Below, piece by piece: positions 1-6,528 of a stretch of 10,267 nt of DNA. Location: positions 1 through 10,267 of the forward strand of contig CAMVGI010000025.1 of assembly GCA_947166955.1 (NCBI GenBank), in the 5' to 3' direction. The DNA is from an uncultured Clostridia bacterium. GTDB taxonomy: Bacteria; Bacillota_A; Clostridia; Oscillospirales; Oscillospiraceae. The position numbers were made by a program, and so were the translations under genes. The notes under the pieces are model-generated. The model did not search any database. It was not told where the DNA came from and worked only from the letters and a program-made list of their open reading frames with translations. Position 1 is the stretch's first letter. Every line of letters starts with the position of its first letter.

Positions 1-49
1 AGGTTGATTTCTACCTATCGGCAGGTTATACTATATACGGGTGATTATC
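1..49 (+). promoter_or_regulatory. Promoter of the Phd/Doc operon
   Basis: A TTGATT at 4-9 and a TATACT at 27-32 are separated by 17 bp, close to a sigma-A promoter. Between them is the small inverted repeat ACCT (13-16) / AGGT (23-26), and a further AGGT lies at 2-4 plus the next base. Phd-family antitoxins usually bind short palindromes over their own promoter, so this is a reasonable operator, but it is short. The ribosome binding site is weak (GGGTG at 39-43). Confidence 0.6.
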
Positions 50-292
50 ATGAAACTTGATACGAAACAGATCATAACCGTTACAGAGGCGAATCAGAAC
101 TTCTCCAAGGCGACGCGCATCGCGGATGAATACGGTGACGCGGTGGTGTTCAAGAACAACCGCCCGAAGTACAAGCTCGTCAATCTGGAGAAGGAGCCCG
201 ACCTTGAACTGACGGACGACGAGAAGATCGACATTGTTGCCGCGCGAATTCTCGCGCGTTTCAAGCCCGCGTTTCTGGAGCTTGCCAAATGA
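50..292 (+). CDS. phd: Phd/YefM-family antitoxin (partner of Doc)
   Basis: An 80-residue protein. The N-terminal half (about residues 8-50) has the Phd/YefM layout: a beta strand leading into TVTEANQNFSKA, then the DGD/YGDAVVFKNNRPKYKLV strand region that forms the dimeric DNA-binding fold. The acidic C-terminal part (about 52-80) would be the disordered segment that folds on the toxin and neutralises it. I chose ATG at 50 over the in-frame GTG at 41 because the GGGTG at 39-43 sits at a usable distance only from 50. The stop overlaps the start of doc by 4 bases (ATGA at 289-292), so translation is coupled. The complex probably represses its own promoter. Family assignment is strong; the exact toxin target is not shown by this gene. 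Confidence 0.85.
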   Translation: MKLDTKQIITVTEANQNFSKATRIADEYGDAVVFKNNRPKYKLVNLEKEPDLELTDDEKIDIVAARILARFKPAFLELAK

Positions 293-669
293 TCAGGTTT
301 TCAAAGGACAAGGTGCTTTTGCTGCACAAGCTGATTGCAGCGGAAACCGGCGGAAGTGTCGGCGTCCGCGATGAGGCATTGCTGGAGTCCGCACTGGAGG
401 GCATTCATGCGACCTTCGACGGGCAGGAGCTCTACCCGACAAAAGAGGAAAAGGGCGCGCGCCTCGGCTATACGCTGATCTCCAACCACGCCTTTGTGGA
501 CGGCAACAAGCGCATCGGGATGCACATTATGCTGACCTTTCTCGAAGTCAACGGCATCCATATGAACTGCACCAACGACGATGTCGTCCACGCGGGCCTG
601 TCCGTGGCGGACGGCTCGATGAAGTATGCGGAGCTGCTCGCATGGGTGCGTGAGCACGAAGACTTGTAA
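289..669 (+). CDS. doc: Doc-type Fic-fold toxin (death-on-curing family)
   Basis: A 126-residue protein, the usual length for Doc. The Fic active-site motif HAFVDGNKR is at residues 67-75, giving the catalytic His67 and the nucleotide-binding DGNKR loop. P1 Doc phosphorylates EF-Tu with a motif in which DGN is DAN, whereas AMPylating Fic proteins have (D/E)GNGR. This protein combines Gly (Fic-like) with Lys (Doc-like), so kinase activity on EF-Tu is likely but not certain. The N-terminal part (residues 1-60, with VRDEALLESALEG) matches the Doc helical bundle. It is encoded directly downstream of and overlapping the Phd antitoxin. In the element it probably acts as an addiction module that penalises loss. 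No inactivating change is visible. Confidence 0.9.
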   Translation: MIRFSKDKVLLLHKLIAAETGGSVGVRDEALLESALEGIHATFDGQELYPTKEEKGARLGYTLISNHAFVDGNKRIGMHIMLTFLEVNGIHMNCTNDDVVHAGLSVADGSMKYAELLAWVREHEDL

Positions 670-906
670 ATATGCGCTTAAGTCACGCCTGCGTCGTACA
701 GTGTGCTGGCGATATGACTGCGGCGAACAAGCGTCTGACGCGAAGCAAAAATGCGGCGCCGAGCAGTATTTGCGCCGCCTGGAATTCGTCTCAGTTAAGG
801 CGACAGGAATGTATATGCTCACAGTGCTCGCTTGTTCATTGCCGAAATTGTGCGCTTAATATTGGCATTAACTTATGCGGAAAGATACGCCAATAATTTT
901 ACCATA
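670..906. other. Gene-free interval between convergent doc and the AlbA_2 gene
   Basis: No convincing gene is present. The main structure is a hairpin, GCGGCGC (753-759) paired with GCGCCGC (772-778). Read on the minus strand it is followed by ATTTTTGC, so it could terminate transcription of the minus-strand gene about 130 bp after its stop. The loop is 12 nt and the T-run short, so this is weak. A long-looped inverted repeat ATTGGC/GCCAAT lies near 862-895. Short plus-strand open frames here have no ribosome binding sites and no family resemblance. Confidence 0.4.
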
Positions 907-2220
907 TCATCCCGCCACATACCGTTTCGCCATGCCCCTGCCGATCGCGGTGATCATGCCTTCGTCGCGCATCTGCTTGGCAAGCGTGAACGCGCGCGTC
1001 TTTTTCAGGCCGAGCAGGCTTTGTATCTCGGCATCGGTGATTTGCCCGTTTTTGCGGATAAACTCCATGACCTTGGTCTTTTGCGCTTCCGTGATCGGCA
1101 GTGTGCGCTCCGAACCTGTTTCACTACCGATTGTTCCGGCGGCGTTTTGATTCGGCAGCACCATTTTGAACGTGTTTGCCGTCACCTCGATGCGCGGTTT
1201 TTCGGAGCAGTTTTCATACAGATGGTATATCCTGCGGATACCCGTGCCGTAGGACTCGATCAGCCGCAGACGATGAAAGACTTCTGCAAGAGCATGGTTT
1301 CGCGGTTGAGAGATGCCGCTTCTGATATCGTCGGGGGAAAGGCCCGGCAAAAGGCCGCCGATGGAAACGAATTCCATTTCGCTTTCGTTCACGTTGATGA
1401 TGATGCTGCCGCTGAAGCTGTAGTCCCGATGCACCAGCGCATTCAGCAGAGCTTCGCGGACAGCCGCTTCCGGGTAATCGGGGTGCTCGATCCGCTCCAG
1501 ACCCTTGAACACGGCGGAGGTTTTATTGCAGAGGGAAAGATAGTCGAACGCATCCTCCAACTGCTTGAAGACAGAGCCGCCGAACTCTTTGCTGTCCTTA
1601 AACTCGGTGTTGGCATCATCCCCGAACACGGCGATCTTCGTCGTGTGCCGGCATTGGTCTGAGAGGAGGAGCGCGAGATTCGTGAAGAGCGTACCGCCCG
1701 GCTGCACCATTCCGAGCGCGAGATACTTTTCCGATCCGAAATCCGCGCCGTATTTTTGGAACGCTGCCGCCGCGGCGTGAAAGGTCAGCTCCTGCTCCAG
1801 CGAGCGCATGGCTTCAAAGGTATCGCCGTCGCTGTCCTTGATCATCTGCCGTATCTGCTCCGGCGAGGCGGGTACGCTGGAGGCGCCCTGTCTTACGAAT
1901 ACGCCGCTTGGCTTCAGCCCTTTTGCGCGCAGATAATACGGCTTGTTCGTTCCTTCGCTGACGGTGATGCGAACGACCTTGTTCTCCTGTATGCTGTAGC
2001 GCACAAACATCGTGACGTCCGGCTGGATAGCATCCCGGATGCCGTTTGTTATGCGGGTGTACTCCTGATCCACATTGTCCAGCCCCACGGCGTTGCCCTC
2101 GTTATCAATGCCGATGTAGAGGATACCGCCGTCCGTATTGGCGAACGCGATCACTTCCTTGTAGATCTCCTCGGTAAACTGCGACTTGAATTCGATGCTT
2201 TCCGTTTCAAATGAAGCCAT
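907..2220 (-). CDS. AlbA_2 (Schlafen-like) ATPase and winged-helix regulator, COG2865 type
   Basis: A 437-residue protein with three parts. Residues 5-125 form an AlbA_2/Schlafen-like domain (ESIEFKSQF, AFANTDGGILYIGIDNEG, GVFVRQGASS). Residues about 240-355 resemble the GHKL-type ATPase module of this family, with an N-box at EAAVREALLNALVHRDY (251-267) and a glycine loop at ESYGTGIRR (322-330). Residues about 375-437 form a C-terminal winged helix (ITDAEIQSLLGLKKTRAFTL). Such proteins are annotated as putative transcriptional regulators or RecG-like; their substrates are mostly unknown. The ATG at 2220 is chosen over an upstream in-frame start because AGGGAGGAT lies 5 bases before it. A near-consensus promoter and a perfect palindrome lie upstream, so self-regulation is plausible. 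It is monocistronic and convergent with doc. A role in the element's regulation or defence is inference. Confidence 0.85.
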   Translation of the reverse strand: MASFETESIEFKSQFTEEIYKEVIAFANTDGGILYIGIDNEGNAVGLDNVDQEYTRITNGIRDAIQPDVTMFVRYSIQENKVVRITVSEGTNKPYYLRAKGLKPSGVFVRQGASSVPASPEQIRQMIKDSDGDTFEAMRSLEQELTFHAAAAAFQKYGADFGSEKYLALGMVQPGGTLFTNLALLLSDQCRHTTKIAVFGDDANTEFKDSKEFGGSVFKQLEDAFDYLSLCNKTSAVFKGLERIEHPDYPEAAVREALLNALVHRDYSFSGSIIINVNESEMEFVSIGGLLPGLSPDDIRSGISQPRNHALAEVFHRLRLIESYGTGIRRIYHLYENCSEKPRIEVTANTFKMVLPNQNAAGTIGSETGSERTLPITEAQKTKVMEFIRKNGQITDAEIQSLLGLKKTRAFTLAKQMRDEGMITAIGRGMAKRYVAG

Positions 2221-2251
2221 AAGCAATCCTCCCTCGCTGTCTGTCACCTCT

Positions 2252-2279
2252 ATTATATCCAATTCGTTCGCTCTGTCAA
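2252..2279 (-). promoter_or_regulatory. Near-consensus sigma-A promoter of the AlbA_2 gene
   Basis: On the minus strand, TTGACA (2274-2279) and TATAAT (2252-2257) are both perfect matches, separated by 16 bp. The gene starts 31 bp downstream of the -10 box, with a strong AGGGAGG site. A promoter this strong usually needs repression, which fits the palindromes immediately upstream of the -35 box. Confidence 0.85.
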
Positions 2280-2318
2280 CCGAAAAAGCGAATATTCGCT
2301 TTTTCGGACGAATATTCG
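2280..2318. repeat. 28-bp perfect palindrome plus second half-copy; operator and/or bidirectional terminator
   Basis: Positions 2280-2307 are a perfect 28-bp palindrome whose core is GCGAATATTCGC with A5 and T5 flanks. A second CGAATATTCG occurs at 2309-2318, its centre 20 bp (about two helical turns) from the first. The first copy abuts the -35 box of the AlbA_2 promoter, which suggests an operator. The A-tract/stem/T-tract arrangement would also work as a bidirectional terminator for the DUF6809-like gene ending at 2327. The repeated core favours protein binding, but both could be true. Confidence 0.65.
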
Positions 2319-2326
2319 CTCCGCGC

Positions 2327-2590
2327 TTATCCGACGATCTCCATGATGAGGCGCGCGCCGAGGATGAAGCCCTCGCGGAAGCTGTCGTAGGTCATCGTGC
2401 CGACCAGCTCGTCGTGGATGTTGATGAGCTCCAGCAGATGTTCCTTCGCCTTGCCGTCGAGCAGCTCCGCGAGCCACTTCTCATTCTGCCGGAACGATTC
2501 GAGCAGGATGCCCGTATCGGAGCCGTCGGGATAGTCGCGCTCGTTCGGGCGCAGCTCGCCGTGGTAAAGGTCGGAGAGAATGCTGTTCAT
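2327..2590 (-). CDS. Small DUF6809-like protein of unknown function
   Basis: An 87-residue protein beginning MNSILSDLYHGELRPNERD. Its N-terminal 'small peptide before RPNER' pattern and predicted two-helix body (residues 35-60 and 64-85) match small Firmicutes proteins I know as DUF6809; this is recognition from memory, not a search. Its role is unknown. The ATG at 2590 has AGGGGAGG 7 bases upstream, and that site overlaps the stop codon of the secreted-protein gene at 2605, with a 14-base gap. The two genes are therefore one operon with coupled translation. An in-frame extension to 2812 exists but only duplicates the coding region of the upstream gene in another frame, so I reject it. There is no signal peptide or membrane segment. 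Confidence 0.7.
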   Translation of the reverse strand: MNSILSDLYHGELRPNERDYPDGSDTGILLESFRQNEKWLAELLDGKAKEHLLELINIHDELVGTMTYDSFREGFILGARLIMEIVG

Positions 2591-2604
2591 ACGCTTGCCT
2601 CCCC

Positions 2605-3414
2605 TCAGCCGATGAAGACGTAGTACTGCGTCTGCAAAAAGGTGTGGTTGTGGTAGAAATCCCAAGCCTCGACATGGAAGTGGAAGCGTGGGAAGGCTCT
2701 GATATGTTTGAGCAGTTCTCCCTCCCGCCAGGGCCAGAAATACTTGGTGTACGGTTCTTCCTTGGGGTCGATGGTAAGTGAGACCTTTGTCAGCGGCTTG
2801 CCGTCGCGCCACGCCTCCGGCTCGTCCCTGACCGCCTCGTAAATCGTATACGTCATACGAAGCGTCTCATGCAGATTGCGGACATACAGGTCATCGCCGT
2901 ACTCGCTTTGGAAGCGCCGGCAATCGACGGTCGGCAGTTGCAGGGCTGGGAACACGCTCCAATCGTAGCTCGGCGTTGGCAGCGCAGGCAGGGGTCCGGG
3001 GGCGAAGCAGTTGTTTTCCCAGCGCAACGTATCCTTGACCTCATAGAACGTCCCGTCGCCGCAGGGGATCAGGTCGCCGACCTGTGGGATGTACTTGCTG
3101 CCGTCCGTGGGCAGCGTGACAACCCTGCCGCTGGCCGCTTCTTCTGCGTATGGCTCGTCTGTGGCGATGCGGACGGTGTTCGTCTGCGGTTCGTAGGTCA
3201 CGCTGAAATTCGCCGCTCTGCCGACGTCGCGCAGTCTGACGTAGTTGCTTCCGCCGATGCTGTACGCCTCGATCTGCGCGGGCTTGCCGTCGACAACGAA
3301 CTTCTGACTGGACAGCTGCGCGGTCAGCGCGGCGGTCGCCGCCGGAGCCGCAAGCGCCGCGCCGAGCAGGACGCCAGACGCGACCAGCGCAAGCTCTTTT
3401 TTCATGCCTTTCAT
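2605..3414 (-). CDS. Secreted protein with copper-amine-oxidase-like N-terminal (stalk) domain
   Basis: A 269-residue protein. Residues 1-29 are a signal peptide: a KGMKKE charged start, the hydrophobic core LALVASGVLLGAALAAPA, and a likely AxA cleavage near ATAA. Residues about 34-92 resemble the CuAmine_oxidN1 fold (SQKFVVDGKPAQIEAY, GGSNYVRLRDVGRAANF, VTYEPQTNTVRIAT), a small beta domain common in secreted Clostridia proteins that does not itself imply amine oxidase activity. Residues 93-269 are not recognised; they are rich in aromatic residues and His (FPRFHFHVEAWDFYHNHTF), with only Cys at about 117, 140 and 168. The ATG at 3414 follows GAAGGAGG at 8 bases. It is cargo in the element with no obvious transfer role; a surface or envelope function is inferred only from secretion. 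Confidence 0.75.
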   Translation of the reverse strand: MKGMKKELALVASGVLLGAALAAPAATAALTAQLSSQKFVVDGKPAQIEAYSIGGSNYVRLRDVGRAANFSVTYEPQTNTVRIATDEPYAEEAASGRVVTLPTDGSKYIPQVGDLIPCGDGTFYEVKDTLRWENNCFAPGPLPALPTPSYDWSVFPALQLPTVDCRRFQSEYGDDLYVRNLHETLRMTYTIYEAVRDEPEAWRDGKPLTKVSLTIDPKEEPYTKYFWPWREGELLKHIRAFPRFHFHVEAWDFYHNHTFLQTQYYVFIG

Positions 3415-3432
3415 CGTATGCGCCTCCTTCGT

Positions 3433-3452
3433 ATATGGTAAGCAAACCATAT
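3433..3452 (-). promoter_or_regulatory. Small hairpin in the leader of the secreted-protein gene
   Basis: ATATGGT (3433-3439) pairs perfectly with ACCATAT (3446-3452) around a 6-nt loop. It lies just upstream of the GAAGGAGG ribosome binding site of the gene starting at 3414. It may be an operator or mRNA structure. No clear promoter was found in the 100 bp between repA and this gene. Confidence 0.4.
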
Positions 3453-3495
3453 CGAAAGCGCGGGCGAAAGTCTACTGAAACCTCTTTGACGAAAC

Positions 3496-3527
3496 GGAGA
3501 AAAACGGGGCGGCCTTACGCCGCCCGC
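3496..3527 (-). terminator. Intrinsic terminator of repA overlapping its stop codon
   Basis: On the minus strand GGGCGGC (3519-3525) pairs with GCCGCCC (3507-3513) around a GTAAG loop, followed by CGTTTTTCTCC. This is a standard GC-rich stem and U-tract. The TAA stop of repA (3515-3517) is in the loop, so the gene's last codons encode the 5' arm. Confidence 0.8.
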
Positions 3528-4429
3528 GCATGGTATCCCGCGCCGTCCTCGTCGCGGGCGACCTTCGCCGCGTAGCAGCCCTCCATCGTCTCCGGCGCGC
3601 GGTACAGCGCCGTGAGCAGATAGCCGCGGATATTGCGGATGCTGGGGCGGCTTTCCTCCAAGCAGTCGAGGATGTACTCGATGTGGAAGCGATCCAGCGC
3701 ACGGAGACGTTCCAGCACCTCCGCTCGCGGCACGTCCTCCTTGCCGATGCGCAGCGTCGGCGCGGTGGAGCGCTCCACGTCGGCGATCAGGCTTACCATG
3801 CAGTCGAGAGTGTCGGCGGGGTAATGCCTGACGAGCGTTTCGTATTCGATCTGTTCTCTGATCTCATCCTCCATCATCGGCTCCGGGGATGATCGATAGA
3901 TTTTACTAAGATCAGTTTTATTCTTCTCAGTCTTATTATGGTCGGTTTTTCCGACCTCTGGCGGTCTGCTTTTCCGACCGCTCCGGGTCGTTTTTTCCGA
4001 CTGCCTGCCGTCGGAAGTGTCCTGCTTTTCTGACCGCCCGCCGTCGCGAGTGTCCTGTTTATCTGACCGCTCACAGCGGTTTTCCGCAGCCCCGAAACAG
4101 CGCAGATAGATGCGGTCCGGCTTCCCGCGTCCCTGCGGACGGCGCTTGATCAGGCAGACGTCCTCCAGCTCGCGCATCAGCTTGCAGGCTTTTTCCTTGC
4201 AGCAGTCCAGCGCCTCACGCACCGCGGCGACGGAGTAGTAGAGATAGGCGCTGCCCCGCTCGTCCTGCCAGCAGCTTCGCAGCGAGAGGCTCAGACGATC
4301 CAGCAGCAGGGCGTAGAGCAGCTTCGCGTCGGTGGAGATGCCGCGGTACCGGGCATCGTCGATCAGCGCCTTGGGAACGCGGTAAAAAGTGAATTCGCCT
4401 GTGTTCTGTTCTGATATGTACGGATTCAT
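3515..4429 (-). CDS. repA: Replication initiator protein A (RepA_N family)
   Basis: A 304-residue protein. Residues 1-110 form a RepA_N-type winged-helix initiator domain (FTFYRVPKALIDDARYRGIS, DAKLLYALLLDRLSLS, YYSVAAVREALDCCKEKACKLMRELEDVCLIKRRPQGRGKP). Residues about 115-175 are a low-complexity charged linker built of repeated RSEKQDT / GRKSRPPEVGKTD units. Residues about 185-290 form a helical C-terminal domain like those in Clostridia plasmid and ICE initiators (DUF6017-like, from memory). In RepA_N plasmids the origin lies inside the rep gene at the linker, and the DNA here carries five hairpin repeats at just that place. ATG at 4429 has AAGGAAG upstream. It points away from the mob genes and is separated from them by a palindrome array. 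It implies autonomous or transient circular replication of the element. Confidence 0.88.
   Translation of the reverse strand: MNPYISEQNTGEFTFYRVPKALIDDARYRGISTDAKLLYALLLDRLSLSLRSCWQDERGSAYLYYSVAAVREALDCCKEKACKLMRELEDVCLIKRRPQGRGKPDRIYLRCFGAAENRCERSDKQDTRDGGRSEKQDTSDGRQSEKTTRSGRKSRPPEVGKTDHNKTEKNKTDLSKIYRSSPEPMMEDEIREQIEYETLVRHYPADTLDCMVSLIADVERSTAPTLRIGKEDVPRAEVLERLRALDRFHIEYILDCLEESRPSIRNIRGYLLTALYRAPETMEGCYAAKVARDEDGAGYHARAA
3940..4070. repeat. Five palindromic repeats inside repA; candidate replication origin
   Basis: Copies begin at about 3940, 3961, 3985, 4018 and 4051, with spacings of 21, 24, 33 and 33 bp, all multiples of three. The cleanest is GGTCGG-TTTTT-CCGACC at 3940-3956; the next is GCGGTCTGCTTTTCCGACCGC at 3961-3981 (one mismatch). 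The later two also share a conserved GTGTCCTG flank. The repeats lie in the linker-coding part of repA, where pAD1/pSK41-type RepA_N replicons keep their origin. That this is the origin is inference; the repeats themselves are directly visible. Confidence 0.6.
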
Positions 4430-4458
4430 GGTTCACTTCCTTTCTTTTCTCAACTTGT

Positions 4459-4755
4459 ATCGGTTTTGGCAATATTGCCGGAACCGGTTTGTCTTAATTC
4501 GGACAAAGCGCTTTCGGATTCACGTGTACTGTCTGACGAGCACTTTAGACAATATTGTCCAAAGCGCTTTGGCGGATCGGGTTGTCTGATTTCCGACAAC
4601 CCGGTTTAGGGTGAATCGGGTCTGGCAACATTGCCGAACCCGATTTGTGGAGCGGTTTGTCTGATTTCAGGCAAACCGGTTTTGGATGGATCGGGTTTGA
4701 CAACATTGTCCAACCCGATGCCGCCCGGCGAGCGTTTCTGACAGCATTGTCAGAA
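4459..4755. repeat. Array of eight alternating palindromes between repA and the relaxase gene
   Basis: Two hairpin types alternate in this region. Type A has a CAA-N2-TTG core with long arms, at 4459-4488, 4539-4568, 4614-4645, 4690-4719 and (degenerate) 4736-4755. Type B has a GTCTGATTTC-like loop, at 4488-4507, 4578-4603 and 4653-4678. Centres from 4553.5 on are 37, 39, 36, 39 and 41 bp apart. Arms differ from copy to copy (ATCGGGT/ACCCGAT, CGGTTTGTC/GGCAAACCG) but pair well. The last hairpin includes the TGA of the relaxase gene. The region has no gene. It is upstream of repA, so it may control repA or act as a structured single-stranded DNA or RNA element. Confidence 0.85.
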
Positions 4756-6156
4756 TCGGCCCTGTTCCTTTTTCCGCTCGGCCCGCTTCGACTTTTCGCC
4801 CTCGACGCGCTCCAGCTCCCGCTCGATCTGCGGCGCTTCTCCCGCGATCTCCGCGCACAGCCTCAGCTTCTTCCGCTCTGCGCGGATGGCGCGGTTCACC
4901 CCGGCAAGCTCCTCGTAGAGCGCCGCTTTTTCCGCCGCCAGCCGCTCTCGGGGGATGCCGCAGGCCGCCAGCGTCTCCAGCGCCTCCGTATAGCGGGCGT
5001 ATTCGTCCTCCAACCCGGTCAGTCCGCTCTCACAGCACTCCCGCGCCGGGGCGAGCGCCTCGGCGTCCGCCAGCGCCGTGTACAGTGTCTGCCGTTTCTT
5101 TTTCCGCACGTTGAGGATCGTCCGTTGCTTCATGAGCGCGGCGACGCGCTCCTCTGCTTTCGCGGCGAAGGCGTCCAGCCCGTCCTGCGTGGTGATGGCG
5201 TTTTCCCGCAGGAACGCAAACTGCTCGCGGTAGCGCTCGAATCGCATCAGATTCGCGCGCAGCCGCGGCGTCATGCGCGGCGGGTACTCCCGCTTTTCGA
5301 TCTTCCCCAGCACATAGAGGTAGTGGACGTACAGCGCCAGAAAACCGCTGTATTTGCGGCTCTTGGGGTAGGGGCGGTAACGGGGCCGCTCTGCGAGGAT
5401 CGGGCGCTGTCCCGCTTCTATCGCCGCGAGATTGCCGTTTATGGCGTCGCGGATGGCGTCCTCGGAGAAGAGCGGGTCTCTGCGCTCCGGCACGAGATAC
5501 CGCTCCTGTCCGCGCAGGCGGTAGGCGAGGCGCGCGCCGTGCTTGATCTCCCAGCCCTTGTGCTCCATCAGCAGGAAGAAATGCCCGAGGTCGTTGGCAT
5601 CCTCGATGGACTCCCGCAAGTCGGCTTCCAGCAGGGCGCGGAAGGTCGGCTGTCCTCTGGACTGCCGCAGCCATTCGGCATAGCTCACGGCTTTGCTTCT
5701 GCTCGCCGGAGGGACGGACAGCCCATACTCGCGGCACAGCTCGTCCGAGAGCGCGCGCACCTGATAATAGCTCTTGGCGTTGCTGTGGTATTTCGCGCCG
5801 GTCATCACGCTGACGGAGTTCCAGAGGATGTGCGAGTGGATGTGCCGCTTATCGACGTGAGTGCCAATGACCACCTCGTAATCGGACAGGTGCCGCCGCG
5901 CAAACTCCCGCGCGAGCTCCAGCGCCAACTCCGGCGTGACCTCGCCCGGCGCGAAGGACTGGATCATGTGGTAATACTGAACACCGTCTTCTTTTCCCAG
6001 CTCGCGTTTGGTTTCCATCATCTGCCGCGCCTCGCGCCCGGGGTCGCAGTTGATGGAGTCGGTCAGGATGCGGTCTTCCGTTTTATCGCCGTTGAGGACG
6101 TAGCTGACGCCCGCGTCCAGCCGCCCCTTCCGGGCGAGTATCTTCGTCACCGCCAT
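4750..6156 (-). CDS. mobA: MOBP-type relaxase (mobilization nuclease)
   Basis: A 468-residue protein. Residues 1-150 form the relaxase domain of the mobilization-nuclease family. Tyr19 in GVSYVLNGDKTE is the probable nucleophile. Residues 58-68 (GVQYYHMIQSF) form the second motif. GTHVDKRHIHSHILWNSV at 98-115 gives the metal-binding histidines (H100, H105, H107, H109 region). It would nick one strand at oriT, stay attached to the 5' end, and be carried to the recipient. Residues about 290-468 are helical, charged and likely coiled coil (ELERVEGEKSKRAERKKEQ), with no helicase or primase motif. The ATG at 6156 overlaps the mobC stop by one base, so the two are co-translated. The protein is smaller than conjugative TraI-like relaxases but normal for Clostridia mobilizable elements. 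Confidence 0.92.
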   Translation of the reverse strand: MAVTKILARKGRLDAGVSYVLNGDKTEDRILTDSINCDPGREARQMMETKRELGKEDGVQYYHMIQSFAPGEVTPELALELAREFARRHLSDYEVVIGTHVDKRHIHSHILWNSVSVMTGAKYHSNAKSYYQVRALSDELCREYGLSVPPASRSKAVSYAEWLRQSRGQPTFRALLEADLRESIEDANDLGHFFLLMEHKGWEIKHGARLAYRLRGQERYLVPERRDPLFSEDAIRDAINGNLAAIEAGQRPILAERPRYRPYPKSRKYSGFLALYVHYLYVLGKIEKREYPPRMTPRLRANLMRFERYREQFAFLRENAITTQDGLDAFAAKAEERVAALMKQRTILNVRKKKRQTLYTALADAEALAPARECCESGLTGLEDEYARYTEALETLAACGIPRERLAAEKAALYEELAGVNRAIRAERKKLRLCAEIAGEAPQIERELERVEGEKSKRAERKKEQGRF

Positions 6157-6473
6157 CAGGCCGCCTCCGCGCCGCGCAACAGCTCGTAGACCTTATCCAG
6201 CAGGTACAGGGCGCGCTTCGCGTCCTCGGGGCGCGCGATCCCGGCGTTGACGCTCCGGGCAATCTGGTTGATGTTCACGCCGATGTAGTGGACCTCCAGC
6301 CGCAGCTTTTGCAGCTCCTCCGAGGGGCGGGCGCGGAGCTTCGCGCCCTCAATACAGCGAATGAGAAACGCGCGCTTGCTCAAGCCGCACAGCTTTGCCT
6401 TCTCGCACAGCAGGCGGTACTGATCCGGTGTCAGCTCGAAGTGCATATGGTGGGTATCCTGTTTTTTGCTCAA
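6156..6473 (-). CDS. mobC: MobC-family relaxosome accessory protein
   Basis: A 105-residue protein with an N-terminal ribbon-helix-helix-like segment (HMHFELTPDQYRLLCEKAKLCGLSKRAFLIRCI, residues about 9-43) and the MobC signature LRLEVHYIGVNINQIARSVN (59-78). MobC proteins bind oriT beside the nick and help the relaxase to open the DNA. The start codon is TTG at 6473, supported by AAAGGAGG six bases upstream; the next in-frame ATG would remove the first nine residues and has no such site. It is the first gene of the mobC-mobA operon, with the probable oriT directly upstream. Confidence 0.9.
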   Translation of the reverse strand: MSKKQDTHHMHFELTPDQYRLLCEKAKLCGLSKRAFLIRCIEGAKLRARPSEELQKLRLEVHYIGVNINQIARSVNAGIARPEDAKRALYLLDKVYELLRGAEAA

Positions 6474-6528
6474 GTTGAGCCTCCTTTCCGCGGCACGCGG
6501 CCGCTTGATCTTCCGCCCGCGGGCGGCA

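Noticed and set aside
832..2214. Plus-strand frames within the AlbA_2 gene
   Set aside because: They are antisense to a gene with recognisable domains in order and show no family resemblance.
2327..2812. 161-residue version of the small DUF6809-like protein
   Set aside because: The extension overlaps the upstream gene in another frame, and the strong AGGGGAGG site points to the start at 2590.
4735..4755. Terminator for the relaxase gene
   Set aside because: The hairpin overlaps the stop codon but has no T-run on the minus strand; it is better read as the last unit of the palindrome array.
4645..6189. Plus-strand 514-residue open frame antisense to the relaxase
   Set aside because: It is a GC-rich shadow with an Arg/Leu/Gln-heavy, family-less product; the minus-strand relaxase has clear catalytic motifs and a coupled start.
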